Source: Rebecca billardiae RCC1528 (lineage: Eukaryota; Haptophyta). Taken from it: a stretch of DNA of 64,000 bases. The notes beneath the pieces were generated by a model. That model ran no database searches. It was given only the letters and a program-made list of their open reading frames with translations, and was not told where the DNA came from. A program made the position numbers and the translations under genes. This document shows, one piece after another, positions 27,001 to 36,423 of the stretch (position 1 is the stretch's first letter; the number at the start of each line of letters is the position of its first letter). Location of the stretch: contig OZ251246.1 of NCBI GenBank assembly GCA_965240325.2, forward strand, positions 496,001 to 560,000, in the 5' to 3' direction.

Positions 27001-27272
27001 GCCGCGCCCGTTTCAATAATATTGGAAGACGACGGTTCGATTTATAATTATTGGCGTAGCGCTATATCAGACGGATAGTGTAATCGCCAATCTGGCACTG
27101 ACTGTCACTGACAGTGACTGAGTGGCAGCGGCGAGACGGCGCAACGGTGACAGCAGTCAGCCGATGACAGTGCTCGTGCGGTCGTGGAGAGCGGCGAGAC
27201 ACCAGGCCGCTGCCCTGACGGCCTCACTGGGCGACGCTACCCAGCAGCAGCCAGGCTCCCTCTGCGTGGGCC
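24051..27272. other. 3.2-kb intergenic region without a supported gene
   Basis: Base composition is lower in GC than in the genes, and no open frame shows family motifs. Contents: a copy of a dispersed repeat at 26275-26339 (minus); AGAGACGCACACACTCAGG at about 24217, which recurs almost unchanged near 27974; a TA-rich patch at 26691-26702; and CACTGACAGTGAC near 27106-27118. A minus-strand open frame at 26311-26691 has no recognisable motif. Confidence 0.5.
26275..26339 (-). repeat. Dispersed repeat, copy A
   Basis: Read on the minus strand, it matches 55278-55339 over about 62 bp with few differences, including GCTACAGCTTGCTGACT and GCCTGCCCGTTGCATACCAC, and ends CGTCGTTAAT before AT-rich DNA. 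The last 17 bp also occur at 16409-16425. Confidence 0.75.
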
Positions 27273-27860
27273 TCAGTCGTAGTAGTCGCCTTTCATCGTC
27301 GCGGCGACGACACCATAGACGACTGTGTATGCCTCCTGCGCCTCCGGCGTGAACTTCTCGCCCAGCGCGGCGCCGAGCGTGCCGATGAGCGCCACGGCGA
27401 CGGCATCGTAGTCACCGGCCTGCGTGCCGTAGAACTTCGCGTGCCGCCGCCCCAGCGCGTCGAGGGACGCGGTGAGCTGATCCAGGTCCGTCGAGAGGAG
27501 GCCGATCGTCTTTTCGATCATCGCCATCACGCTCGAGCAATGCGACTTGTACGCGGCGCTGGCACGGTAGTCCGGGAGGTCACCGAAGGCGGGGAAGCGC
27601 TGCACGAGCTCGGGGTGCGCATCGAAGAGCTTGTTGAAGAGCAAGACGCCCGCGGGCTCCATCCCGATGCCCTGGACCGTTTTCCACGTCGACTGCACGA
27701 GCTCGACCTGATCGGCCGACGGCAGCGGCGCCGACCCGGCGGCGAGCACGCGCGAGCGGCAGAGCGCGCCGACAAGCCGCGTGCGCGCCGAGATGGCGGC
27801 GTGTGGCGCGTGCATGGCCGCGCCGGCCACGAGGACGAGCGTCGCGATCATCGTCGGCAT
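27273..27860 (-). CDS. Globin with an N-terminal leader
   Basis: Single-exon gene of 195 residues encoding a haem-binding globin fold. The A/B helix starts at SADQVELVQSTWKTVQGIGM, followed by FNKLFDAHPELVQRFPAFGD (C-CD region). The distal position is filled by His107 in AYKSHCSSVMAMI and the proximal ligand by His140 in ALGRRHAKFYG; helices G-H follow (AVALIGTLGAALGEKFTPEA, then YTVVYGVVAATMKG). Before the domain lie about 45 residues, hydrophobic then Arg-containing (MIATLVLVAGAAMHAPHAA), which could be a signal or signal-plus-transit peptide. Oxygen or NO binding is expected; the physiological role is unknown. It is a classical 3/3-type globin, not truncated, and no reductase domain is attached. 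Confidence 0.85.
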   Translation of the reverse strand: MPTMIATLVLVAGAAMHAPHAAISARTRLVGALCRSRVLAAGSAPLPSADQVELVQSTWKTVQGIGMEPAGVLLFNKLFDAHPELVQRFPAFGDLPDYRASAAYKSHCSSVMAMIEKTIGLLSTDLDQLTASLDALGRRHAKFYGTQAGDYDAVAVALIGTLGAALGEKFTPEAQEAYTVVYGVVAATMKGDYYD

Positions 27861-28107
27861 ATTCGGCGACTCACGGCGTGAACGGGAGCGGCGATCAAAA
27901 AATTAACATCCGGCATGCAAATCGCGTCGGCCGTTACACGGTCCTGGCTGGAGTTACAGTTTACTAAGAATAAGAGACGCACACAGCTCAGGCAGGCGAG
28001 ATTGACGCCCGCCAACTGTCACCGCCCATGAAGCCGTCGCCGATGGTAGCGCCAACGGTAGCGCCGCCGGAACAGTACAGGCCAGGTCTGGAGTCGGCAC
28101 GACTCAG

Positions 28108-30806
28108 TCAGGCCGAATCCTCCGCCCGTCGCCGCTTGTGCACACGCGAGGCGCCGCCCTCTGCGCGCGGCGCGCCCTCGGCACGGGGCTGCGCGCGCGA
28201 CGGCGCCACGCCCGCCGGCCTGCGCCACATGACGTGCAGCGTGCACGCGCCGCCGGCAAAGTCCGGATGCAGCGCGTCCGTCGGCACCTGCGCCATAAAA
28301 AAGTGCGGAGCCAGCATCGCTCGGAAGCGCGGCTCGCACGCGTCCGCCGCCACCGCGGCGTAGCGCTGCACCTGCGCCTGCACCACGAGCGTGTGAGGTG
28401 CGCTCAGCTGCAGCATCGAGTCCAGCAGTGCGCGCCACGTCTGCGCGGGCGCGCACGCACGCGAGCGCGCGCGCGGGCGAGGCGTCGGGAGGAGGAGGCG
28501 GAGGGCGCGCGGGCAGACGCGCGCGTGTGCCAGTGAGCGACGGAGCGGAGAGAGGAGTGCGGAGGACGGCGTGGCGCGCGCGCGCTGGGCGCGGATTGCG
28601 TGCGGGCAGTGCAGGGCCTCGCGCCACGCAGCCGCGCGCGCCCTCCGCCCCGCGCGGCCGCGCATGCGCGCGCGCGGCGCGCGCGGCGCACACGGCGCGC
28701 GCAGCAGCAGCTGCTGGCACGCACCGCCTCGCTCGAGCCGTAGACGACGTCGGCGGCCAGGAGCAGCTCCGGCGCGCGGCGCAGGCCGCAGTGCGCGAGC
28801 GCGCCCGGCGTGCCCCACGGCAGCTTTGCCACGCGCACCGCCGAGCCCGGCGGCGCCGGCGCGTTCTGTGCCGCGTTCTCACGGAGGAGCTCCAGGGTGG
28901 GCTCGTCGCTGTCGGTCGCGAGCACGCGCGCGCAGCCGCGGTGCGCGGCGACGATGGCGGGGAGGCCGAGGCCGGCGCCCAGCTCGAGCGCGCTCACGTG
29001 CGCCCAGCTCGCGCCGAGCAGCTCGGCCGGGGCCAGCCCCGACGCGGCGGCGACGCTCGCCGCGGCGCGCGGGGACGGCTGGCGCGAAAGCCACTCAGCC
29101 AGAACGAGCGCCGCTTCCCACGGAGCGACGCCGGTGTGGCGCAGGTGGCGGCCGGGCGCGCGCGCGCGGAGCTGGACGACGAGCGCGGCGCCGCGGCGCC
29201 GCGGGCCCTCCTCGTCCGAGTCGAGCCCCGCCGCCGCGTCGTCCTCGCTCAGCCTGTCCGCCGCCACGTCGCCCGCCGCCGCCGCGTCTGCGCCCGCCGC
29301 AGCGCCGCGCGCCGCGTCCGCGCCCGCCGCGCCGCGCGCGCCGCCGCCGCCGCCCAGCGCAGGGAAGGAATAGTCGAGCGTGCGCGCGCCGCGCAGCGCC
29401 GCGGCCAGCCGGCGGTCGCGCCCTCCCGCGCGCGCGTGCGCGCCGCACAGCTTGAGCAGCTCCTGCGCGTTGAACTCGGAGAGGCGCGACACCGCGGCGC
29501 GCGCGAGCGTGCGCAGCAGCCGCGGCCTAGCGATGTCGGCGCGCGCGGCGCGCAGCTCTGAAAACGCCCACACGAGACTTGACAAGTCTCGCGCGTTGAG
29601 CGCCGCGCGGCGCGCGCGCGCGGCGTGCGCGAGCGAGCGCACGAGCCTGCGCTCAGCTCGGCTCAGCGTGGCCGCGCGGCCGCTCGCGCCGCCGTCGGCC
29701 GACGCGTCGCGCGCGCCGCCCGCGCCCACCAGCCTAGCCAGTGCCCATGCCACCGTTGCCACCTGCTGCGGTGCGGCGGCGCCGGCGCGCACGAGCGCGC
29801 GCGAGCGTCGCGCGAGCGCGGCGCGCGCGCGCGCCGAGACGCTCGCGTGCAGCTCCAGCCGGGCTGCTGCCCACCACAGGTGCGCGCAGTCTCGGGCTGA
29901 GAGCGAGGCGGCGCCGCGCCGCGCCGCGCGCGCGAGCGCGCGCATCGGCGCGTGCGCGCGCGCGCCCAACCTAGCGAATGCCCATGCCAGCGCGGCCGCT
30001 TGAGTGCCGCTGAGCGCGCGCGCGCGCGCGAGCGCTCGCGCGCCGCGCGCGAGCGCGCGCGCCACCGCCCGCGCCTCGTCGTCCGCCGGGGCCGCGCCGC
30101 CGTCCGCGCGCTCGTCGGAGCCGGGCGCCGCCGCGGCGCGCGCCACGCCCGCCGCAGCCGTTACATAGACCCACGCAATCGCGCACAGCTCCGTGCCGGG
30201 ATAGCTACTCAGGCGCGGGGCGAGGCGCGCCACGCAGCGCCGCACGCGCGCCGAGCCGCCGTCGACGCCGCCGGCGCCACGCGCGCGCGCCGCCGCGTGC
30301 AGCCGTGCCGCGCCCCACAACGCATTGGCTGCCTGCTGGGGACTGAAGCTGGCCACGCCGCCGCCACCGCCGCCGCCACCGCCGCCGCCACCGCCGCCGC
30401 GGCCGCCGCCGCCACCGCCGCCGCGGCCGCCGCCGCCACCGCCGCCGCGGCCGCCGCCGCCACCGCCGCCGCGGCCGCCGCCGCGGCCGCCGCCGCTGCC
30501 GCCACCGTTGCCCTGCTCCGCGCCCTCGAGAGCGCACAGCGCCGCGTCGGCCAGCTGCGCGTACGCCTCGCCCGCGCCGCGCCGCGCCGCGCCGTGATCG
30601 CAATCTCCCGGCGCGGCAAGCAACTTGGCCACCGCCCATGCCGAGATTGCAATCTCCTGAGGCTGGAAGGCGGCGCGGCGCGCGCTCGCCGCGCGCGCGA
30701 CGGCGGGGAGCGAGAGTCCGGCGGCGGCGAGCGCGGCGGGCGTGAGCGCCACGGCGCCACCGTTGTCGCCGCCGCCACCGCCGCCACCACCGCCGCCACC
30801 GCCGCC

Positions 30807-30837
<31 letters not shown>

Positions 30838-31421
30838 ACGCCCGTGTCCGCCGCACGCATCGTGGCCAGCGCCCACACAACGTTCGCTATGGCCTGCGGG
30901 GCCGCCTGGTCGAGCACGGCGGCGAGGGCGCCGACGAGCTCGAGCATCAGGTCGGACTCGCACCCACCCAGGTGCGCCAGCGCCCACGCCACGTTCGACA
31001 GCTCCTGCGGCTTGAATTCTGCGAGCCGGCCGCGCGCGGCGCGCACGCATGCGGCGCGCAGGCGCGGCGCATGCGTGCCGAGCTTCGCCGTGGCCCAGAG
31101 GAGGTTGGCGAGGTTGCGAGGCGGGGCACGCTCCGGCGCCGCCTCAATCAACTCGACCGCGCGTGCCGCGACCCGCTCCGGCAGCGTGAACTCGCCGCCT
31201 CCGCCACGTCCGCCGCCGCCGCCGCCGCCGCCGCCGCTGCCGCCGCCGCCGCGCGCCAGCACAGCGAGCCTGTGGGCGCACGTCGAGCAGTTGATCAGGT
31301 TGAACTCGGAGGCGCGCGCGTCCGCGATGGCGAGCACCGTGTGCGCGGTTGGCGCGCGCAGAAGCTCCGCGTTGAGCGCCTTGGCCGCCTCCGTCATGCC
31401 GGCAGGACGAGGCGCGTGCAC
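28108..31421 (-). CDS. Helical-repeat (OPR/heptatricopeptide-like) protein fused to a METTL21/FAM86-type methyltransferase
   Basis: Two exons, 31421-28725 and 28440-28108, give 1009 residues; Met at 31397 is an alternative start. The first two thirds is an array of about 38-residue helical repeats with the signature of algal and apicomplexan RNA-binding OPR/HPR proteins: APPRNLANLLWATAKLGTHA, EFKPQELSNVAWALAHLG, AAPQAIANVVWALATM, FQPQEIAISAWAVAKL, FSPQQAANALWGAARLH, GTQAAALAWAFARLG, APQQVATVAWALARL, LNARDLSSLVWAFSEL and FNAQELLKLCGAHAR. After an acidic linker comes a Rossmann methyltransferase: VSALELGAGLGLPAIVAAHR, VLATDSDEPTLELLRENAA, LLLAADVVYGSSEA, then across the intron TWRALLDSMLQL and a C-terminus ending VHKRRRAEDSA. 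This pattern matches the family of protein-lysine methyltransferases (Methyltransf_16). Repeats probably bind RNA in an organelle; the fusion's substrate is unknown. Three polyglycine runs interrupt the repeats. Confidence 0.75.
30357..30500 (-). repeat. Polyglycine-coding imperfect trinucleotide tract
   Basis: Plus strand CCGCCGCCACCGCCGCCG-type DNA interrupted by GCGGCCGCC at regular spacing codes for a Gly/Arg run between helical repeats. Similar tracts lie at 30771-30838 and 31196-31257 in the same gene. Confidence 0.8.
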
Positions 31422-32568
31422 GTCGCCTCAGACCGCCATGCTTCCCTTGGGCAAAAGCACGAGCCCGGCGCCGCGCCCGGCCCAGGCCGGAGGGGGGGCG
31501 GGCGCAAGGGGACTCCCCTGGCGGGCGCGGGGGGAACCAACGAAAGGGCCGCCATCACAGGCAACGTGTTGTCATGTCATTGGCCCTTGGTCATGCACTC
31601 AATGACTCATGCCGCATGCGCGCACAATGTTCATTCAGCAGGAGATGTCTGAAGGGACATGTACAATGTAGCTAGGTGACATGTCCGTAATTGCGCCTTG
31701 GCGACGCATGCTATAAGTGCCACCACTTGAGTGAGCTTGAGCAGCTGGCTTGCAGCAACAACACTTTCGCAATTGGGGCGAGGTGTCGTCGGTTCGAATC
31801 CGGCCATGGCCCACCTGGCCATGTGGTGCAGTGGCAGCATACCTTACTAAAAAGGCCAGCTGAGACTTTTCTTCAGTTTTTTTTGAGTCGTATTATTCGC
31901 ATATATTCAGCGCAGTATAGTTATCGTGATGCTGCCGATGTTGCGCACATGAACGACAGCCAGTGCTGATCACTCAATCAGTTTGGGGGACGAGGCGACA
32001 CTTATCCGTGTCTGGTCTTATTTGAGTTTGACGTCGCGGCAACACGGTCACGCGCGGCATCTGCTTCATTAGTATTACGCAGAGTACTGACTGGTCGCAG
32101 CTAGCAGCATAACTCACTGCAATACCCTTGGCTCACCTGCTGGAATTATATCCCAGGGGCCAGAAGGGACTCGATGATCGGCTGACGGCTGCATAGTCCG
32201 CTTGGTTCATGGTTGACTTCAGGAGTTCGGCCCTCGACCTCATCTCGGAGTCAGGCAGCAAGTCGGCCTGGGCCAATAAGACGTTCTAGCGCTTAACTCA
32301 TCACTGACGTGCACTTTCTTAACGACATCAAATAATAAAAGTTGCTAGACAATAGCGGAGCTCAGGGGGTCTGGCAGAGTCAATCTGCGCGCGCTGAAGA
32401 ACAGCAGGAGCTGACGGAGCAAAGCAGTTATTATTGCACTTATTTCAACGCAGCACTGCTTTAAATACTCGGTGCAGCTAATCAGCAACTCATCGGTAAC
32501 TGCACCAAATGGCAGGAGCCAGCTGAGGCGCCCTCGCGCCTGTGTCATTATGTAATCAGCATATAGAA
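31422..32568. other. Intergenic region containing a candidate permuted tRNA
   Basis: It holds the promoter side of the repeat/methyltransferase gene and the 3' flank of the next minus-strand gene. Apart from the tRNA-like element at 31774-31848 I see no gene. A T8 run lies at 31877-31884. Confidence 0.5.
31774..31848 (+). tRNA. Candidate circularly permuted tRNA gene, tRNA-Pro(UGG)-like
   Basis: The 3' half lies upstream of the 5' half. The 3' half (31774-31812) has T34-G38 TGGGG, CGAGG, TGTC, T-arm GTCGG/TTCGAAT/CCGGC, acceptor strand CATGGCC and discriminator C. After 4 bp comes the 5' half (31817-31848): acceptor strand GGCCATG, TG, D-arm GTGC/AGTGGCA/GCAT, A, CCTTA, CT. The two acceptor strands pair over 7 of 7 Watson-Crick pairs, and the rejoined molecule is a 71-nt cloverleaf with one A-C mismatch in the anticodon stem. 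Anticodon UGG, G37 and C73 fit eukaryotic tRNA-Pro. Sequences outside the halves, CAGCTGGC (31742-31749) and GCCAGCTG (31855-31862), are complementary and could close the precursor. Poly-T runs follow at 31867-31870 and 31877-31884. The join point (32/33 or 33/34) and therefore the anticodon are inferred. Confidence 0.6.
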
Positions 32569-33783
32569 TTAGTCCCAACTGGGAGGTGGCTCGTAGTCGT
32601 ACGTGTTCGCGTCAGACTTCACGCGCTCGAGGTACGAGGTCGGCAGGAAGCTGCGGCGCACGAGCCACTCGATGCAGTTCATGTCCTCATACATGGTCGC
32701 GCGCAGCAGCTCGACGCCGGCCTGGCTGAGCCGGACGCGGCGCTGACCGCTGGACGACGAGTGGGTGTGCGGCGGCATCTGCAGCAACGAGGCGTCTTGC
32801 GCGAGGCTCACCTTCCCCGGTGCGTACCCGAGCCTCTGCGCCATCGCGACCGCCAGCCCGCGGAACGACTCCTCCATCGTCTCGGTCGTGCCGACGAACA
32901 GCAGCTGCGATCCCAGGGAGGCGAGCCCCGCGGTTCCGCCCCAGTAGAAGCCGATGCCCGCCGTCATGTGCCCCACGCGCAGGAACACCTGCTGCGCCAG
33001 CGCCACCGGATCCGGCTGCGCGAGGATGGCGGCCGTCACGCGGCCGAGGTCCAGCGCCTCGTTCTGGTGGGGCAAGCCGAGCGCAGGCTTCGCGGCGGTG
33101 CGCACGAACTGCTGCTTGGCGCTGCGCATCAGCGGCAGCCCGTCCGGGCCGAATGCCGTCGCGTTCTGAACGCGCTGTGCCGCCACCCAGCCACGCAGCG
33201 CGCTCATGTCGTATGTGAGCATAAAGTTCCAGCAGGCGACAGCGCGACCGACCGGGTCGCGCGCCCAGAGCACGACGGGCAGCTTGCGAGCGAGGGCGCC
33301 GAGCCGATCGGGCCTCGAGAGCACGGCCTCCTTGACCGCGTCGAACTGCCCGAGTCGCCGGATGGTCATCTTCTGCTTTCTTCCTGGCGGTGCGAGCTCG
33401 ACGGTGCGCAGACCGCAGTGTTGGCGGAACGAGTTGTTGTGCGACGCGACGAGCGGACCGTGTACGGTGATGAGCCGGCCGCCACGCTGGACGTTTGCAC
33501 CCCCTATCCGTACGCACTCGTGAAGGTCGACCCGAAAGTCACACAGCCCGACGCGCTCGCACAGGTCGAGCAGGCCGAAGTGCACGGCATCGCCGCCCGT
33601 CTTTCCGACGTGCACAGAGATGACCCCGCGGCAGCTTCCACCAGGCAGCCTTGCGCAGACGTCCGCTCTTGGCGGCAGGTTCTGGTCGAACGGGGTAGGC
33701 GCCGCTGCTGTGCCTACGTGAGGCCACGCCGCGAGGGCGAGGCCGGCAGCCGCCGCCATGGCGCGCGCGGCGCCTGCGTGCAT
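32569..33783 (-). CDS. Secreted sulfotransferase-like protein
   Basis: Single-exon frame of 404 residues from Met at 33783 (396 from Met at 33759, which opens a signal-like MAAAAGLALAAWPHVGTAAA). The N-terminal block GVISVHVGKTGGDAVHFGL resembles the phosphate-binding loop of heparan- and carbohydrate-type sulfotransferases (hxxKTGGtt), and LPVVLWARDPVGRAVACWNF resembles their second PAPS-binding block (lRdPvsR..S.y). Downstream, LLFVGTTETMEESFRGLAVA matches the 'vG.te...es' block found after it. A Golgi or luminal sulfotransferase is the best reading; the acceptor is unknown. It is divergently arranged with the ZMYND10-like gene, about 207 bp apart. Confidence 0.65.
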   Translation of the reverse strand: MHAGAARAMAAAAGLALAAWPHVGTAAAPTPFDQNLPPRADVCARLPGGSCRGVISVHVGKTGGDAVHFGLLDLCERVGLCDFRVDLHECVRIGGANVQRGGRLITVHGPLVASHNNSFRQHCGLRTVELAPPGRKQKMTIRRLGQFDAVKEAVLSRPDRLGALARKLPVVLWARDPVGRAVACWNFMLTYDMSALRGWVAAQRVQNATAFGPDGLPLMRSAKQQFVRTAAKPALGLPHQNEALDLGRVTAAILAQPDPVALAQQVFLRVGHMTAGIGFYWGGTAGLASLGSQLLFVGTTETMEESFRGLAVAMAQRLGYAPGKVSLAQDASLLQMPPHTHSSSSGQRRVRLSQAGVELLRATMYEDMNCIEWLVRRSFLPTSYLERVKSDANTYDYEPPPSWD

Positions 33784-33990
33784 CGGGTTGGAAGAACTCG
33801 GCGTCCGCGCTGCAAATGGACGGAGGTGCTGCCGCAGCCAACGGCCCTGGTCCAGACCTTCCACTTGTCCAGCCAGGGTCGCACCCGGACACCGCGAGAA
33901 CACCGGCCGGACGCGGGCGGTTGGGCCAGCAAGCTCGCCCGTCGAGACGCTCGCGCACCCGCCAACGGGCGCGACCACACGCGCGCGGCG

Positions 33991-36423
33991 ATGAACATCC
34001 ACCTGAGTGACGGCACGGCGGCGGGCGGCGCGGATGAGCTCGGCGATGCGGGCCCGCTCGTCGCGCCCGAGGCCGAGCACCTCGTCGAGGCGCTCTCGCG
34101 CTTCGCCGTCGCGGACATTGGCTCGGACCGTTGGCTTACGCAGCACGGCTGGCTCGAGCGGCTGAACATGCAGGCGCACGTGAACGCGGCGCAGATGCGC
34201 GACGAGTTCGTGATGGAGGCGCTCGTGCTGCACGAGAAGCTCCCCGTGCTCGTGCACGACCTCATCGCCACCGAGCTCTGGCGCGCGCGCGTGCTCCCGC
34301 AGCTGCGCGAGGAAGCGCACAAGCGCGACGGCGTCCGCCTCTACCAGTGCTGCTACCACGAGGCGGTGGTGGCGAACCTGCTCGAGGCGGTGCTGTACCA
34401 CCGGCAGGCGTGTGAGGCCGTCGCCGACGCGCTCGTCGACCTCGCCGACTACTGCCAGCGCCGCCTCGTCTGGCTGCTCGAGCGCGCGCGCCCGCCCGCG
34501 GACGTGACAGCCACGAGCTCGGAGGAGCTGCGTGCCGCGCTCGTCGGCGGCGGCTCGGGCGCGGAGCTGCAGCGGCAGCTCGACGCGATCGAGATGGGCG
34601 CGGCGCTCTCGGCGATCTCCATCCTCCGCTTCCTCACCGACCACGCCGACGTCCTCCCCGCCGGCGTGCTCGGGCGGCTGGTCGATACTCACGACGTACT
34701 CATGACGCTAGCGCCGCTGCTTGAGAAACGGCCGTGGCGCGCCAAGCGCGGGCTCGACGGGCGCGAGGTGCGCTTCGAGGGCGGGCAGTGGATGCCGGTG
34801 GCCGAGGCCGACGCGCACCGCATGCCCAAGCCCGAGGCGCAGCTCTGGCTCGCCGTCCTCGGCCTGTGCACCGACCCGCTCGTGCGGCGCCGGTACGCTT
34901 TTACGGACTTTCGAAAGGCGACGGTTGTGCGGCTTCGGAAATATCTGCATGAAGGCGTGGTGGATCAGATCCCGCCGTTGGTCGGGCTGCAGCGCGCGAT
35001 CGACGAGCTCTCGCTCTCGGAGACGCCCGCCGTCGAGCACAAGCCCGCCTACGTGCTCGAGCAGCTGCCCGAGATCCGCGACGCGCTCGCGCGCGCCCAG
35101 GTGCGCGCGGCCCGTGACCGCCCCTGACGCGCACGGCGCGCGCGCGCGCGGGCGCACGCGGCCGGGCTGCTAGGGGCGATGCGCTGATCCCGCGCGCGCG
35201 CGCTGCCGCCCGTCCGCGGCGCAGGACTGGGAGGCCATCGCCGAGGCGCAGCTCGAGGGCTGCTTCAACACCTCCGCCGAGGCCAAGCGCGCGCACGCCG
35301 AGCAGCTCGCCGAGCTCTATGCCACGCCGGCGGTGGAGCGTCTCCTTGCCGGGCCGACGGGCGCGGCCGGCGCGGGCGCGGCCGGCGGCGCGGCGGGCGG
35401 CGGCGCGGACGTGGCGAGTGCAGAGCACGTGCTCGAGCTGACGTTCTGGGAGGCGAGCGCGGACGACGACGCCGCCGATGACGAGGCGACGCGCCCGCCG
35501 CGCGCCGTCGTGCACGCGACGTGCGCGCGCGCGCCCTCTGTGCAGACCCCCTTCACACCGGACCCGGCAGCCGGACTGCTTTCGTCCAAGGTGAACCGCG
35601 TGCAGGCGGCGCTGTACGCGCGCGCGCCCGGCGACGGGAAGATCGGCGCGGAGGCGCTCGCGCGCGTGGGCCCGGTGGAGCTCGCGCTCGACGCGCGGAA
35701 GCAGAAGCAGTGGTGCCAGCTCGGCCACGACCCGACCGCGCTGCGCGTGCAGCTGCTCGTCGCGCGCACGCCGGACGGGCGCGTGCGTGCGGGCGCGGTG
35801 CGCGTGACGGCGCCAGAGCGGCACGTCTGCCGGCTGGAGTTCGTGCCCGAGCGCGCGGCGGCGGAGCACACCGCCGTGGTGATCGCCGAGGGCTGCGCCG
35901 CCGGCGCGCAGTCGCAGTTCCGGCCGACGGGCGGCACGGCCACAGTCGCCGTGCCGCCCAGCTGCCGGGTGCGTGCGGAGGTGCGCGCCGGCGAGCGCGT
36001 GTGGCGCGCGGCGGAGACTCGCCTTGAGCTGGACGCGAGCAAGGCGCTGCAGTGGGCGCAGCTCGGCGGGCGGGGCAAGTCGGGGCTGCGCGTGCAGCTG
36101 CGCATCCGCTCGGCGGTGCACGGCGGCGCGGCAGGTGCGGCGCGCACGCGCGCGCGAAATCCCTGCACCCCGCGCGCATGCCAGCTCTCGCTTGCCACCC
36201 GCCGCTCACGGGTGACGTACTTCCGCACGCGCCGCGCGCATGCCGCTGTGTCCGCCCGCGCCCCCTGCCGACAGCCCTCGAGGTGGCGTCCGTGTACGTC
36301 ACCGCGCCGGAGGACGCCGCCGGCGCTGACGCCGAGCAGGCTGCCGACGCGGCGCGCGCGACGGCCGCGCCGGACACGAGCACTGCCAACGCCGCTCGGC
36401 CCAAGGTGGAAGTCATCGGTTGA
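33991..36423 (+). CDS. ZMYND10-like axonemal dynein assembly factor lacking the MYND finger
   Basis: Three exons, 33991-35100, 35225-36134 and 36275-36423, give 722 residues. Residues 1-390 follow animal ZMYND10 closely in order: WLTQHGWLERLNMQAHVNAA, VLVHDLIATELWRARVLPQL, LYQCCYHEAVVANLLEAVLY, LVDLADYCQRRLVWLLE, AQLWLAVLGLCTDPLVRRRY, YVLEQLPEIRDALARAQ and, after intron 1, DWEAIAEAQL. ZMYND10 works in the cytoplasm to assemble axonemal dynein arms, so the organism should have motile flagella. Animal ZMYND10 ends in a MYND zinc finger; none is seen here. Instead about 330 residues follow, with two similar blocks, LALDARKQKQWCQLG and LELDASKALQWAQLG, each followed by LRVQL, which suggests a duplicated beta-rich domain. 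Introns begin GTGCG and keep phase (0 and 1). Confidence 0.82.

Noticed and set aside
31771-31850. Reading the permuted tRNA as tRNA-Cys (GCA) or tRNA-Phe (AAA)
   Set aside because: With a GCA anticodon the variable region becomes nine bases and the discriminator C does not fit Cys; an AAA anticodon would be unusual. The Pro reading gives normal arm lengths.
32542-35127. Plus-strand frame of 861 residues starting far upstream of the ZMYND10-like gene
   Set aside because: The first 480 residues are antisense to the sulfotransferase-like gene and lack family motifs; the true start is the Met at 33991.
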